A stretch of DNA of 64,000 bases from Dactylosporangium vinaceum (lineage in GTDB: Bacteria > Actinomycetota > Actinomycetes > Mycobacteriales > Micromonosporaceae), in contig NZ_CP061913.1 in assembly GCF_019904175.1 (NCBI RefSeq), positions 6,076,001 to 6,140,000 on the forward strand. The letters are read 5' to 3'. Under the pieces are notes generated by a model. The model had not been told where the DNA came from, made no database searches, and worked only from the letters and a program-made list of their open reading frames with translations. The stretch's first letter is position 1. Every line of letters starts with the position of its first letter. Shown piece after piece: positions 48,663-56,050 of the stretch. A program made the translations under genes and the position numbers.

Positions 48663-50339
48663 ATGACGCGATTCGTGCAGCCGGGGCCGGCGCTACGCGA
48701 CCCGTACACCGCCGACCCGCAGCTGCGCGGCTGGCTCGACCGGCTCCTCGGCGAGGACGGCCACGCCGCCGCCGGGCAGCGCCTGTCGGACCTGGCCGCC
48801 GAGGTCCTCGGCCCGCTGCGCGAGGCCCACCACGACGCCGAGACCCACCCGCCGACGCTCACCCGGTTCGACGCGTGGGGGCAGCGCATCGAGCGGGTCG
48901 ACACCTCCGCCGGCTGGCAGGCGCAGCGGGCCGCGGCCGCCCGGCACGCCGTCGTCGCCCTGCCGTACCTCCCCGACGCCCGCGACACCTGGGGCCCCGG
49001 CGCCCGCGTCGTGCAGCACGCCCTGCTGCACCTGTGGGGCCCGGAGTCGGCCACGTTCTCCTGCCCGGTCGCGATGGCCGACGGCGCCGCCGCGCTCCTC
49101 GCCCGGACCGGGGCGCAGGGCGAGTGGCTGGCCCGGCTGACCGCCACCGACCCGGCCGTCGCGGTGACGTCGGGGCAGTGGATGACCGAGTCGCAGGGCG
49201 GCTCCGACATCGCCCGCTCCACCACGACAGCCGCCCCGGACGGGTCCGGCGGCTGGGTGCTGACCGGCGACAAGTGGTTCTGCTCGGCGATCGACTCCGC
49301 GATGGCCGTCGCGCTCGCCCGGCCCGAGGGCGCCGCCGCGGGCAGCCGCACCCTGGTGCCGTTCCTGGTGCCGCGCTACGCCGCCGACGGCCGGGCACCC
49401 GCGCCCGGCCTGCAGGTGCTGCGGCTCAAGGACAAGCTGGGCACGCGGGCGGTACCGACGGGCGAGGTGCGCCTCGACGGCGTCCCCGCGTTCCCGCTCA
49501 CCGACCCGGCCGAGCCGGGCCTGGCCGCAATGATGACCCTCGTCGTGGTCACCCGCCTGCACAACGCGGCCGCGGCCGCCGGGGGCATGCGCCGCGGCCT
49601 CGAGTACGCCCTCGCCTACGCCGCCGAACGCACCGTCGCCGGCGGTCTGCTGGCCGACAACCCGCTGCACCGGGCCACCCTCGGCGGGCTGGCGGTCGAC
49701 GCGGCCGGCGCGTTTGCCCTGGCCGCCCACGGGTTCGCGCTGCTGGGCCGGGCCGAGCACGGCGACCGGGACGCCGCCGCGGAGCTGCGCCTGGCCGCGC
49801 CCCTGGCGAAGCTGACGACGGGCCGGCTCGCTGTCGCGTCGGCAAGCGAATACCTGGAGTGCTTCGGCGGCGCCGGGTACGTCGAGGACACCGGCATCCC
49901 CCGCCTGCTGCGCGACGCGCAGGTCCTGCCCATCTGGGAGGGCACCACCAACGTCCTGTCCGTCGACGTCCTGCGCGCCCTCGCGACCGGCGACGGCGCG
50001 CGGCCGGTGCTCAACCGGCTCACCGCGGCCACCGACGCCGCCACGCACCGGCTGCCCGGCGTGGCCGAGGCCCTCGCCGCCGCGGCCGGGCGGCTCGCCG
50101 CGGACCTGGCCACGGCGGCCGCGGACCCGCGCAACCCGCGGGTCGTGGCCGGGGCGCGGGAGCTGGCGCTGCGGCTCGGGCACGCGCTGACGGCGGCGCT
50201 GCTGCTCGAACACGCGGCGTGGGCCGCGGAGCGCGGTGAGGAGCGGCCGGCGCTGCTGGCGTCGCTGTGGATCCTGCGGCGGCTGGGCAACGCCGACATC
50301 TCCGCCGACCTGCACGCGGGGTTCGACCAGCTGGTGTGA
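48663..50339 (+). CDS. AidB-like acyl-CoA dehydrogenase family flavoprotein
   Basis: The 558-residue protein follows E. coli AidB in its motifs: FSCPVAM, MTESQGGSDI, GDKWFCSAIDSA, FLVPRY, RLKDKLGTRAVPTGEV, LECFGGAGYVEDTGIPRLLRDAQ and LPIWEGTTNVLSVDVL. It has the typical length of this subfamily rather than the 380 residues of fatty-acid dehydrogenases. AidB is induced in the adaptive response to alkylation and binds DNA and FAD. The divergent AlkZ-like neighbour supports an alkylation-damage role, though an acyl-CoA dehydrogenase function is not excluded. Confidence 0.85.
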   Translation: MTRFVQPGPALRDPYTADPQLRGWLDRLLGEDGHAAAGQRLSDLAAEVLGPLREAHHDAETHPPTLTRFDAWGQRIERVDTSAGWQAQRAAAARHAVVALPYLPDARDTWGPGARVVQHALLHLWGPESATFSCPVAMADGAAALLARTGAQGEWLARLTATDPAVAVTSGQWMTESQGGSDIARSTTTAAPDGSGGWVLTGDKWFCSAIDSAMAVALARPEGAAAGSRTLVPFLVPRYAADGRAPAPGLQVLRLKDKLGTRAVPTGEVRLDGVPAFPLTDPAEPGLAAMMTLVVVTRLHNAAAAAGGMRRGLEYALAYAAERTVAGGLLADNPLHRATLGGLAVDAAGAFALAAHGFALLGRAEHGDRDAAAELRLAAPLAKLTTGRLAVASASEYLECFGGAGYVEDTGIPRLLRDAQVLPIWEGTTNVLSVDVLRALATGDGARPVLNRLTAATDAATHRLPGVAEALAAAAGRLAADLATAAADPRNPRVVAGARELALRLGHALTAALLLEHAAWAAERGEERPALLASLWILRRLGNADISADLHAGFDQLV

Positions 50340-50354
50340 GCGGGGCGCGGTGCC

Positions 50355-51323
50355 CTACGCGCGGCTGCGGCGAGCCCGGGCCGCGGCCAGCGTGTACGCG
50401 GGGTCGCGGTCCAGGTTGTGGCGGTCGCGGTCGTAGCGGCGCGTCGTGCGCGGGTCGGCGTGGCCCATCGCGTCCTGCACGTCCTCCAGGGGTACACCCT
50501 CGTCGCGGGCGGCCGTCGCGAACGCGTGGCGCAGCGAGTGCGGGCTCAGCCGCTCCCACTCGGGGACGCCCGCGGCCCGGGCCAGGCGGCGGACCAGCCG
50601 GAACACGGCGTGCCGGTCGACCCGGCCCCCGGTGGCGGTCGCGAACAGCGGCCCGGGGGCGTCGCCGCGCAGCGGCAGGTAGTCGTGCAGCGCCCGCAGG
50701 ACGCCCGGGGTCAGCGCGCGGCGGCGGGGCTTGCCGCCCTTGCCGGTGAACCGGACGGTCTGGTGGCCGCGCTCCGTGCCGAGGTCCTCGACGTCGAGGG
50801 CGACGACCTCCCCGACCCGCAGGCCGAGGTCGGCGAGCAGGACGAGGATCGCGCGGTCGCGGGCGCCGGTCGGGCCGCCGAGCCGCTCGGCCGCGGCGAG
50901 CATGGCGTCGACCTCGGCGGCGGCCAGCCCGACGGTGGCCGACACGTCCCGGTCGACGCGGGGCCGGTCCGCGCCGCCGACCGGGTTCGCGGGCAGGGCC
51001 TCGAGCCGGACCAGGAACGCGTACCAGCTCGACAGCGCCGACAGTTTCCGGGCCACGCTGGCCGGGGCGAGGACCTTGCCGGTGCGGGCGTCGACAGTCG
51101 CCTCCAGATCCCGGGCGTAGGCGTTGACGTGCAGGAACGACGCGTGCAGCGGGTCGAGGTCGCGGCGGGCGCACCACTGGAGGTACTGGTGGACGTCGCG
51201 GCGGTAGGCGGCCCGGCTGTTCGCGGACAGGCGCCGGTTGGCCAGCCAGGCCTCGGTGAAGTCGGCGGAGCCGTCGGCGACGGCGGGCAGGGCGGGCGGC
51301 GGGAGGCGTTCGGGGGAAGCCAT
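50355..51323 (-). CDS. Tyrosine recombinase (XerC/XerD-like integrase)
   Basis: The 322-residue enzyme has an N-terminal SAM-like DNA-binding domain (NSRAAYRRDVHQYLQW) and a catalytic domain with all expected residues: R in LGLRVGEV, K in TGKGGKPR, HxxR in SPHSLRHAFAT, H in MGHADPRTT and the nucleophile Y in RRYDRDRHN. It could be a Xer protein or a stand-alone integrase. No attachment site or other mobile genes are seen. Its ATG immediately follows the methyltransferase stop (TAGATG), so they form an operon. Confidence 0.9.
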   Translation of the reverse strand: MASPERLPPPALPAVADGSADFTEAWLANRRLSANSRAAYRRDVHQYLQWCARRDLDPLHASFLHVNAYARDLEATVDARTGKVLAPASVARKLSALSSWYAFLVRLEALPANPVGGADRPRVDRDVSATVGLAAAEVDAMLAAAERLGGPTGARDRAILVLLADLGLRVGEVVALDVEDLGTERGHQTVRFTGKGGKPRRRALTPGVLRALHDYLPLRGDAPGPLFATATGGRVDRHAVFRLVRRLARAAGVPEWERLSPHSLRHAFATAARDEGVPLEDVQDAMGHADPRTTRRYDRDRHNLDRDPAYTLAAARARRSRA

Positions 51324-51959
51324 CTACGGGTTGACCGACCACACGGTCGTGCGCTTCACGGGGGTGTCTTCAAGCGTCTGCGGTACCGGTACGTCGTACT
51401 CGGCGAGCAGCGTCAGATGCTCCCGGGGCAGGTACGCCCGGCCCGGGTCGCCGACGAGGACCGTCGCACCGGCGCGGGCGGCCCGGCGCAGGTAGTCGAG
51501 CATCCGGCGGGTCATCTCGCGGCTGTAGAAGATGTCGCCGGCCAGGATGACCTCGGCGTCCGGCTCCTGCTCCAGCACGTCGGCCAGCAGCGGCGTGACG
51601 GCGACGCCGTTTGCCTCGGCGTTGACGGCGATCGCGGCCACCGCGAGCTCGTCGATCTCCACCGCGGTGACCCGGGCCGCGCCGGCCTTCATGGTCGCGA
51701 TCGCCACCAGCCCGGACCCGGCCGCGAGATCCAGCACGGTCCGGCCGCTGATCAGATGCGGATTGTCGAGGGTGTACCGGGCCAGCGCCTGCCCGCCCGC
51801 CCAGGCGAACGCCCAGAACGGCGGCGGCATCGCGGTGCCCTGATCCGTTTCGGTCCGCTCCCACAGCTCGATGGCCTCGTCGGCGAGCCGCAGCCGGACC
51901 TCGGGGGTGAGGGGTACCGGTCGGAGGTGGGTGTTGTCGAGCACGAATTGCACCGTCAT
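51324..51959 (-). CDS. Class I SAM-dependent methyltransferase (protein-lysine type)
   Basis: The 211-residue enzyme has the Rossmann SAM signature VLDLAAGSGLVAIAT, an acidic ribose-binding residue in VTAVEID, and AGDIFYSREMTRRML where the NNMT/ETFB-lysine methyltransferase subfamily has its post-II motif. PPPFWAFAWAGGQALARY upstream is also typical of that group. The substrate is probably a protein side chain. ATG 51959 has TACCCT eight bases upstream; a TTG 18 bases earlier is less likely. Confidence 0.85.
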   Translation of the reverse strand: MTVQFVLDNTHLRPVPLTPEVRLRLADEAIELWERTETDQGTAMPPPFWAFAWAGGQALARYTLDNPHLISGRTVLDLAAGSGLVAIATMKAGAARVTAVEIDELAVAAIAVNAEANGVAVTPLLADVLEQEPDAEVILAGDIFYSREMTRRMLDYLRRAARAGATVLVGDPGRAYLPREHLTLLAEYDVPVPQTLEDTPVKRTTVWSVNP

Positions 51960-52037
51960 CGCGGCGGAGGGTATCAAGGCCGGTTGTCACCCGTGCGTGC
52001 GACGCCCCGCAGGCGGTTGCTTCGGTACCGTCGCCGC

Positions 52038-52145
52038 ATGGACGGAAGTGCCGTTTTCGTCTGGATCATCCTCGGCCTCGCGGTCGCGGTACTGATCATC
52101 ATCGCGCTCTACGTCGACTCCTGGCGCCGCCATGACGACGCGTAG
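52038..52145 (+). CDS. 35-residue single-TM membrane peptide
   Basis: The frame from ATG 52038 encodes 35 residues with one clear TM helix (FVWIILGLAVAVLIIIALYV) followed by a charged cytoplasmic tail DSWRRHDDA. TACCGT six bases upstream gives it its own leaderless promoter, and codon use is normal. Small single-span proteins of this kind often modulate membrane enzymes; no partner is evident. Confidence 0.6.
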   Translation: MDGSAVFVWIILGLAVAVLIIIALYVDSWRRHDDA

Positions 52146-52422
52146 CTGACCTGCACTTTCGTGAGTTGTCCACAGGCCCGGATCGGGGCTTCCGCGGCGG
52201 TGGGCGGGCGTGGTGTCGTTGACGCATGACACCGCCGCCCGCCCATCCGCGCACCGCCGCCGCGAACACTTTCGGACGCCGCCGCGCCGGGCGCGGTGAC
52301 GGCCGCCCTCCGGGCCGGTCCCTGCGATGGTGACCGCCGCAGCGGTTGCTACAGTCACCCTCGGTTCGGTGAGCGTGCTGGAGTCCGACCCATCACGCTC
52401 CCGGCTGAACCCCTGCCAGGCC
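52146..52422. other. Convergent intergenic region, no gene seen
   Basis: Between the small membrane peptide and the HelR stop no supported gene is visible. A 35-codon frame from ATG 52226 is Arg/Pro-rich and has neither a ribosome binding site nor a -10 box. Confidence 0.4.
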
Positions 52423-54768
52423 TCAGATGCCGACGACCGCGAGCAGCGATTCCGGCAGCGATCCGGGGTGCAGGATGCCGAGGCGCTGGGTCGCCCGGGT
52501 CAGCGCCACGTAGAGGTCGTTGGCGCCGCGCGGGGACTCCTCGACGATCCGCTCCGGGTCGACCACGATGACGCCGTCGAACTCCAGACCCTTGGCCTGC
52601 TTGACGGTCAGCACCGCGACCCGGGCGGTGAGGTCCGGCTCCTCGCCGATCGCCGCGTCGGGCGCCGCCTTGCGCACGTGCGGGACCAGGTCCTCGAAGG
52701 TGCCGCCGGGCAGGATCACGCCGAGCCGGCCCGCCCCGGCCGCCTCCGCCTCCTGCTCCACCGCCTCCGCGAGCGCGTCGCCGAGCTTCACCGGCGCCAC
52801 ACCGCGCACCCACGGGTCCACGCCCGCCTCCCGCACCGACCGGGGCGGCTGGAGGCCGGGGTCGATCCCGGCGAGGACACCGGCGGCGACCGCCATGATC
52901 TCCGCGGGCGTGCGGTAGTTGACGGTCAGCTCGCGCAGCCGCCACCGGGCCCCGACGTAGGGTTCGAGGGCGTCGCCCCACGCGGACGCGCCGCCGAGGT
53001 CACCGGTCTGGGCGACGTCGCCGACGACGGTCATGGAGCGGCTCGGGCAGCGGCGCATCAGCAGCCGCCACGCCATCGCCGAGAGCTCCTGGGCCTCGTC
53101 GACGATCACGTGGCCGAAGGCCCACTTGCGGTCGGCCGCGGCCCGCTCGGCCGGGGTCAGGGCCTCGCCCTCGTCCTGCCGCTCGGCCAGCCGGTCGGCC
53201 TCGAGCAGGTCGGTGACCGACAGCAGCTCCGGGTCGTCCTCGTCCTCGACGTCGATCGACCGCGACCCGAACGCGATCTCCAGGGCGCCCTCGGCGTAGG
53301 CGACCTGCTGGCGGCGGCGGCGCTCGGCCAGGATCTCCAGGACCGTCTCGTCCTCGCCGAGCAGCTCCGCGGCCTCGTCGAGCAGCGGCACGTCGGCCGG
53401 GGTCCAGCCCTCCCGCGGAGCCCGCTTCAGCCGCGGGTCGGCGCCGGCCGCGGCGAGGCGCTTGTCGGAGGCGAAGAGCCCGGCGAGCAGCTGCTGCGGG
53501 GTGAGGATCGGCCACAGCCAGTCGAGCGCGGCCAGGACCTCGGCCTCGCCGCGCAGCTCGCGGCGGATCTCGGCCAGGTCGGCCTCGTCGAGCAGCTGCG
53601 GGTCGCCGGGGGCGTCGCCGCCGCCGAGCGGGTCGTCGGCGTAGGGGTCCAGGCCGATGGTGTCGGCGATCAGCAGCGACAGGGCGTGGATGATCTCGGT
53701 GTCGAACGTCGGCCGGGCCAGGTTGTGCAGCTTCCCGGTGCGGCGGGCCCGGTCGCGGGCGTCCTCGATGACTGACGGGTCGAGGACGACCTCGGCGCCG
53801 TCGAGCAGGTCGAGGCGCAGCTTCAACGGCTCGTCCGGCACCCGCTGGCGGTCCCGGACCGCGGCGGCGAGCACGTCGGCCATCACGGCCCGGCCCTTGA
53901 TCTCGGCGATCTCGGCCGGCTCCTCCCGGTGCGCGACGACACCCGGGAACAGGTCTCCCATGGTGCCGAGCAGCACGCCGGTCTCGGCCAGCGACGGCAG
54001 GACCTGGGAGATGTACCGCAGGAACGTCGCGTTGGGCCCGACGATGAGCACGACCCGGGAGGAGAGCATCTGCCGGTGCGTGTACAGCAGGTAGGCGGCC
54101 CGGTGCAGCGCCACCGCCGTCTTGCCGGTGCCGGGGCCGCCCTGCACGACCATGACCCCGTTGAGGTCGGCCCGGATGACGTGGTCCTGCTCGGCCTGGA
54201 TGGTCTCGACGATGTCGCGCATCCGGCCGGTCCGCGAGGCGTTCAGCGCCGAGAGCAGCGCCGCCTCGCCGGTCACGCCGTCGTGGGCGCCGCGGCCGGT
54301 CTCGTGGGCCTCGTTCAGGTCGAGGATCTCGTCGTCGAGGCCGGTCACGGTCCGCCGCTCGGTGCGGATGTGCCGGCGCCGGCGTACCCCGTCGGGCGCG
54401 GCCGCGGTCGCCAGGTAGAACGGCCGGCTGGCCGGGGCCCGCCAGTCGATCAGCAGCGGCTCGTAGTCGTTCTCCTCGTCGAAGATCCCGATCCGGCCGA
54501 TGTAGCGGACCTCGCCCCCGCCGGCGGTGAGGTCGAGCCGGCCGAAGCACAGCCCGTTCTCCACGGCGCTGTACTGCGCGATCCGGTCCGTGTACAGGGC
54601 GGCCTGCGAGTCGCGGTGGGACCGGTCGGCCGGGGTGCCGCCACCTTCCCGCAGCGTCCTGGACAGGTGGCCCGAAGCCTCCTCCCGCAGGCTGTCCAGG
54701 TGCTCATAGAGCGTGTCGAGGTGCCCCTGTTCCTCGACCATGTCGGCTGTGTCGGATGGGTTTGACAA
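52423..54768 (-). CDS. HelR/HelD-type RNA polymerase recycling motor ATPase (UvrD-like)
   Basis: The 781-residue protein has the HelD plan: an N-terminal coiled coil (LDTLYEHLDSLREEASGHL), YIGRIGIFDEENDYEPLLIDWRAP, Walker A GGPGTGKTA (about 210-218), VDEAQELSAMAW as motif II, and C-terminal VKQAKGLEFDGVIVVDP and LYVALTRATQRLGILH. These proteins pull stalled or rifamycin-bound RNA polymerase off DNA, and HelR members confer rifamycin tolerance. The chosen start is TTG 54768, which has GGAG six bases upstream; ATG 54741 is an alternative without a ribosome binding site. No rifamycin-associated element was recognised upstream. Confidence 0.9.
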   Translation of the reverse strand: MSNPSDTADMVEEQGHLDTLYEHLDSLREEASGHLSRTLREGGGTPADRSHRDSQAALYTDRIAQYSAVENGLCFGRLDLTAGGGEVRYIGRIGIFDEENDYEPLLIDWRAPASRPFYLATAAAPDGVRRRRHIRTERRTVTGLDDEILDLNEAHETGRGAHDGVTGEAALLSALNASRTGRMRDIVETIQAEQDHVIRADLNGVMVVQGGPGTGKTAVALHRAAYLLYTHRQMLSSRVVLIVGPNATFLRYISQVLPSLAETGVLLGTMGDLFPGVVAHREEPAEIAEIKGRAVMADVLAAAVRDRQRVPDEPLKLRLDLLDGAEVVLDPSVIEDARDRARRTGKLHNLARPTFDTEIIHALSLLIADTIGLDPYADDPLGGGDAPGDPQLLDEADLAEIRRELRGEAEVLAALDWLWPILTPQQLLAGLFASDKRLAAAGADPRLKRAPREGWTPADVPLLDEAAELLGEDETVLEILAERRRRQQVAYAEGALEIAFGSRSIDVEDEDDPELLSVTDLLEADRLAERQDEGEALTPAERAAADRKWAFGHVIVDEAQELSAMAWRLLMRRCPSRSMTVVGDVAQTGDLGGASAWGDALEPYVGARWRLRELTVNYRTPAEIMAVAAGVLAGIDPGLQPPRSVREAGVDPWVRGVAPVKLGDALAEAVEQEAEAAGAGRLGVILPGGTFEDLVPHVRKAAPDAAIGEEPDLTARVAVLTVKQAKGLEFDGVIVVDPERIVEESPRGANDLYVALTRATQRLGILHPGSLPESLLAVVGI

Positions 54769-54824
54769 TCCGCTCTCCAGTCGGCTAACATCGCAACAGT
54801 CAGACGCCTTTTGGCGTCTTTTTT
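54762..54824 (+). promoter_or_regulatory. Consensus-like promoter facing a T-run terminator
   Basis: TTGACA (54762-54767), an 18-nt spacer and TAACAT (54786-54791) are followed by AGACGCC/GGCGTCT with a TTTT loop (54802-54819) and a run of T to 54824. The promoter points away from helR and overlaps its start codon. Any RNA would be only about 25-30 nt. Confidence 0.5.
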
Positions 54825-54838
54825 GTTGCCCGAACGCT

Positions 54839-55804
54839 CTACGATACTACGTCCCGCTCGAGTCCCCGGGTCTCCTCGGCTCGAACGCCGGCGCCGGCCT
54901 CGGCGGTCGCCCGGCTCGGCGGGGCTGCTCGACCGGGCCGCTCGGCGAGCAGCGTTGCGACGAACCGCTCGTGGTCGTACCCCACGATGATCCGCGTGCC
55001 CGAGCCCGGCCGCGGTCGCGCGCCCCACTCGCCGCGCTCCCGGTAGATCTCGACCTCGGCCCACTCGCCGATGCCGGGGTCGAGCGCGCAGCAGGCGGCC
55101 AGCGGATCGTGGAACAGCTTCCCGCCCGGGTGCTCGCGCAGATAGTCGCCCATCAGCCGGCGGATCGCGGTCAGGCTCGCCGCGCCCGCCCGGCCGAACC
55201 GGGCGTGCAGCGCCTCGTCGTAGGCGACGCCGTGGCAGACGTTCTTCGACACGAACCAGCGTTCCCGGATGGCCGGGCTGGCCAGCGCGGCGAAGACCGC
55301 CTTCGGTGCGCCGTTGAGGTTGAAGCTCGGGCAGGTGGTGCGGCCCTTGAACTTCTCCAGCTGCCGTGCCCGCGGCACGACCCCGTCCCCGGCGAAGCCG
55401 CCCTGCACGACCAGCCGGCCGAGCCGGAACCGGTCGTCGTGCAGGGCCTGGCCGAGGTTCTTCAGCGGCCCGCCGCAGATGAGGGTGGTGTCGTCGGTGC
55501 AGCGCTCGGCGAGCAGCCGCGCGGCGGGTTCGGCGTCGCGGTTGGGCCCGATCGGGCCGAGGGCCTGGTAGTGCCACGGCGACACGGCGTCCCTGGGGTG
55601 GTCGAGGTTGCCGGCACCGACCCGGACGTCGTCGCGGCCGAGGAGGCGCAGGCCATGGCGCACGACGCCGATCTGGGCCGCGGTCCCGGGGGTGACGGTG
55701 ACGGCGCGCAGGTCCACGGCGGGGTGCCCGGCGAGCAGGAGCAGGGTGATGAAGTCGTCGGGGTCGCCGGTCTCCATGTCCCACACGACGGCCTGCCTGT
55801 CCAT
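54839..55804 (-). CDS. Nucleoside hydrolase family protein
   Basis: The 321-residue protein starts VVWDMETGDPDDFITLLLL, a variant of the calcium-binding DxDxGxDD motif with one extra residue. It continues with TVTPGTAAQ, ICGGPLKNLGQAL and HDPLAACCALDPG (metal-ligand Asp near the C-terminus). Family enzymes cleave the N-glycosidic bond of ribonucleosides. A specialised substrate is possible because of the altered motif. ATG 55804 is taken as start; no strong ribosome binding site is visible. Confidence 0.83.
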   Translation of the reverse strand: MDRQAVVWDMETGDPDDFITLLLLAGHPAVDLRAVTVTPGTAAQIGVVRHGLRLLGRDDVRVGAGNLDHPRDAVSPWHYQALGPIGPNRDAEPAARLLAERCTDDTTLICGGPLKNLGQALHDDRFRLGRLVVQGGFAGDGVVPRARQLEKFKGRTTCPSFNLNGAPKAVFAALASPAIRERWFVSKNVCHGVAYDEALHARFGRAGAASLTAIRRLMGDYLREHPGGKLFHDPLAACCALDPGIGEWAEVEIYRERGEWGARPRPGSGTRIIVGYDHERFVATLLAERPGRAAPPSRATAEAGAGVRAEETRGLERDVVS

Positions 55805-55925
55805 GGTGTGTTGCTTTACGCGAGACCGGCGGCTCAACGCAACGCGGTTACGGCCGGGCGCTGTCCGCACCGCAGGCGGCCGGGGCGCCGCGGCCCCCGG
55901 TTTCGCCGCGGCGCTCACGGGCCGC

Positions 55926-56050
55926 GCCGGCGAGTGGGTGGGCCGGCCCGTGACGGCTGCGCTCGGTTCGTTGCGGCGCGCGCGGCCCGGCGCGCGCCGG
56001 CGGGTGGGGCCGGCGAGTGGGTGGGCCGGACCGTGGCGGCTGCGCTACGG
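55926..56050. repeat. Two 41-42 bp imperfect direct repeats
   Basis: Bases 55926-55966 and 56009-56050 both read GCCGGCGAGTGGGTGGGCCG..., differing at only a few positions. A partial copy (GCCGGCGGGTGGGGCCGG) lies between them. The second copy overlaps the 3' end of the Hsp70-membrane gene, so the region after its stop looks duplicated. The surrounding 240 bases (55805-56044) hold no gene. Confidence 0.7.

Noticed and set aside
50355..51323. Integrase as evidence of a prophage or integrative element
   Set aside because: No tRNA, attachment repeats, phage or transfer genes nearby, and codon use equals the neighbours. A stand-alone Xer-like recombinase is simpler.
52226..52333. 35-codon Arg/Pro-rich frame after the small membrane peptide
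   Set aside because: No ribosome binding site, no -10 box and out-of-frame-like composition.
54769..54838. Possible rifamycin-associated element upstream of helR
   Set aside because: The only inverted repeat present is the GACGCC-TTTT-GGCGTC hairpin with T-run, which reads as an intrinsic terminator on the plus strand. I could not match the recalled element.
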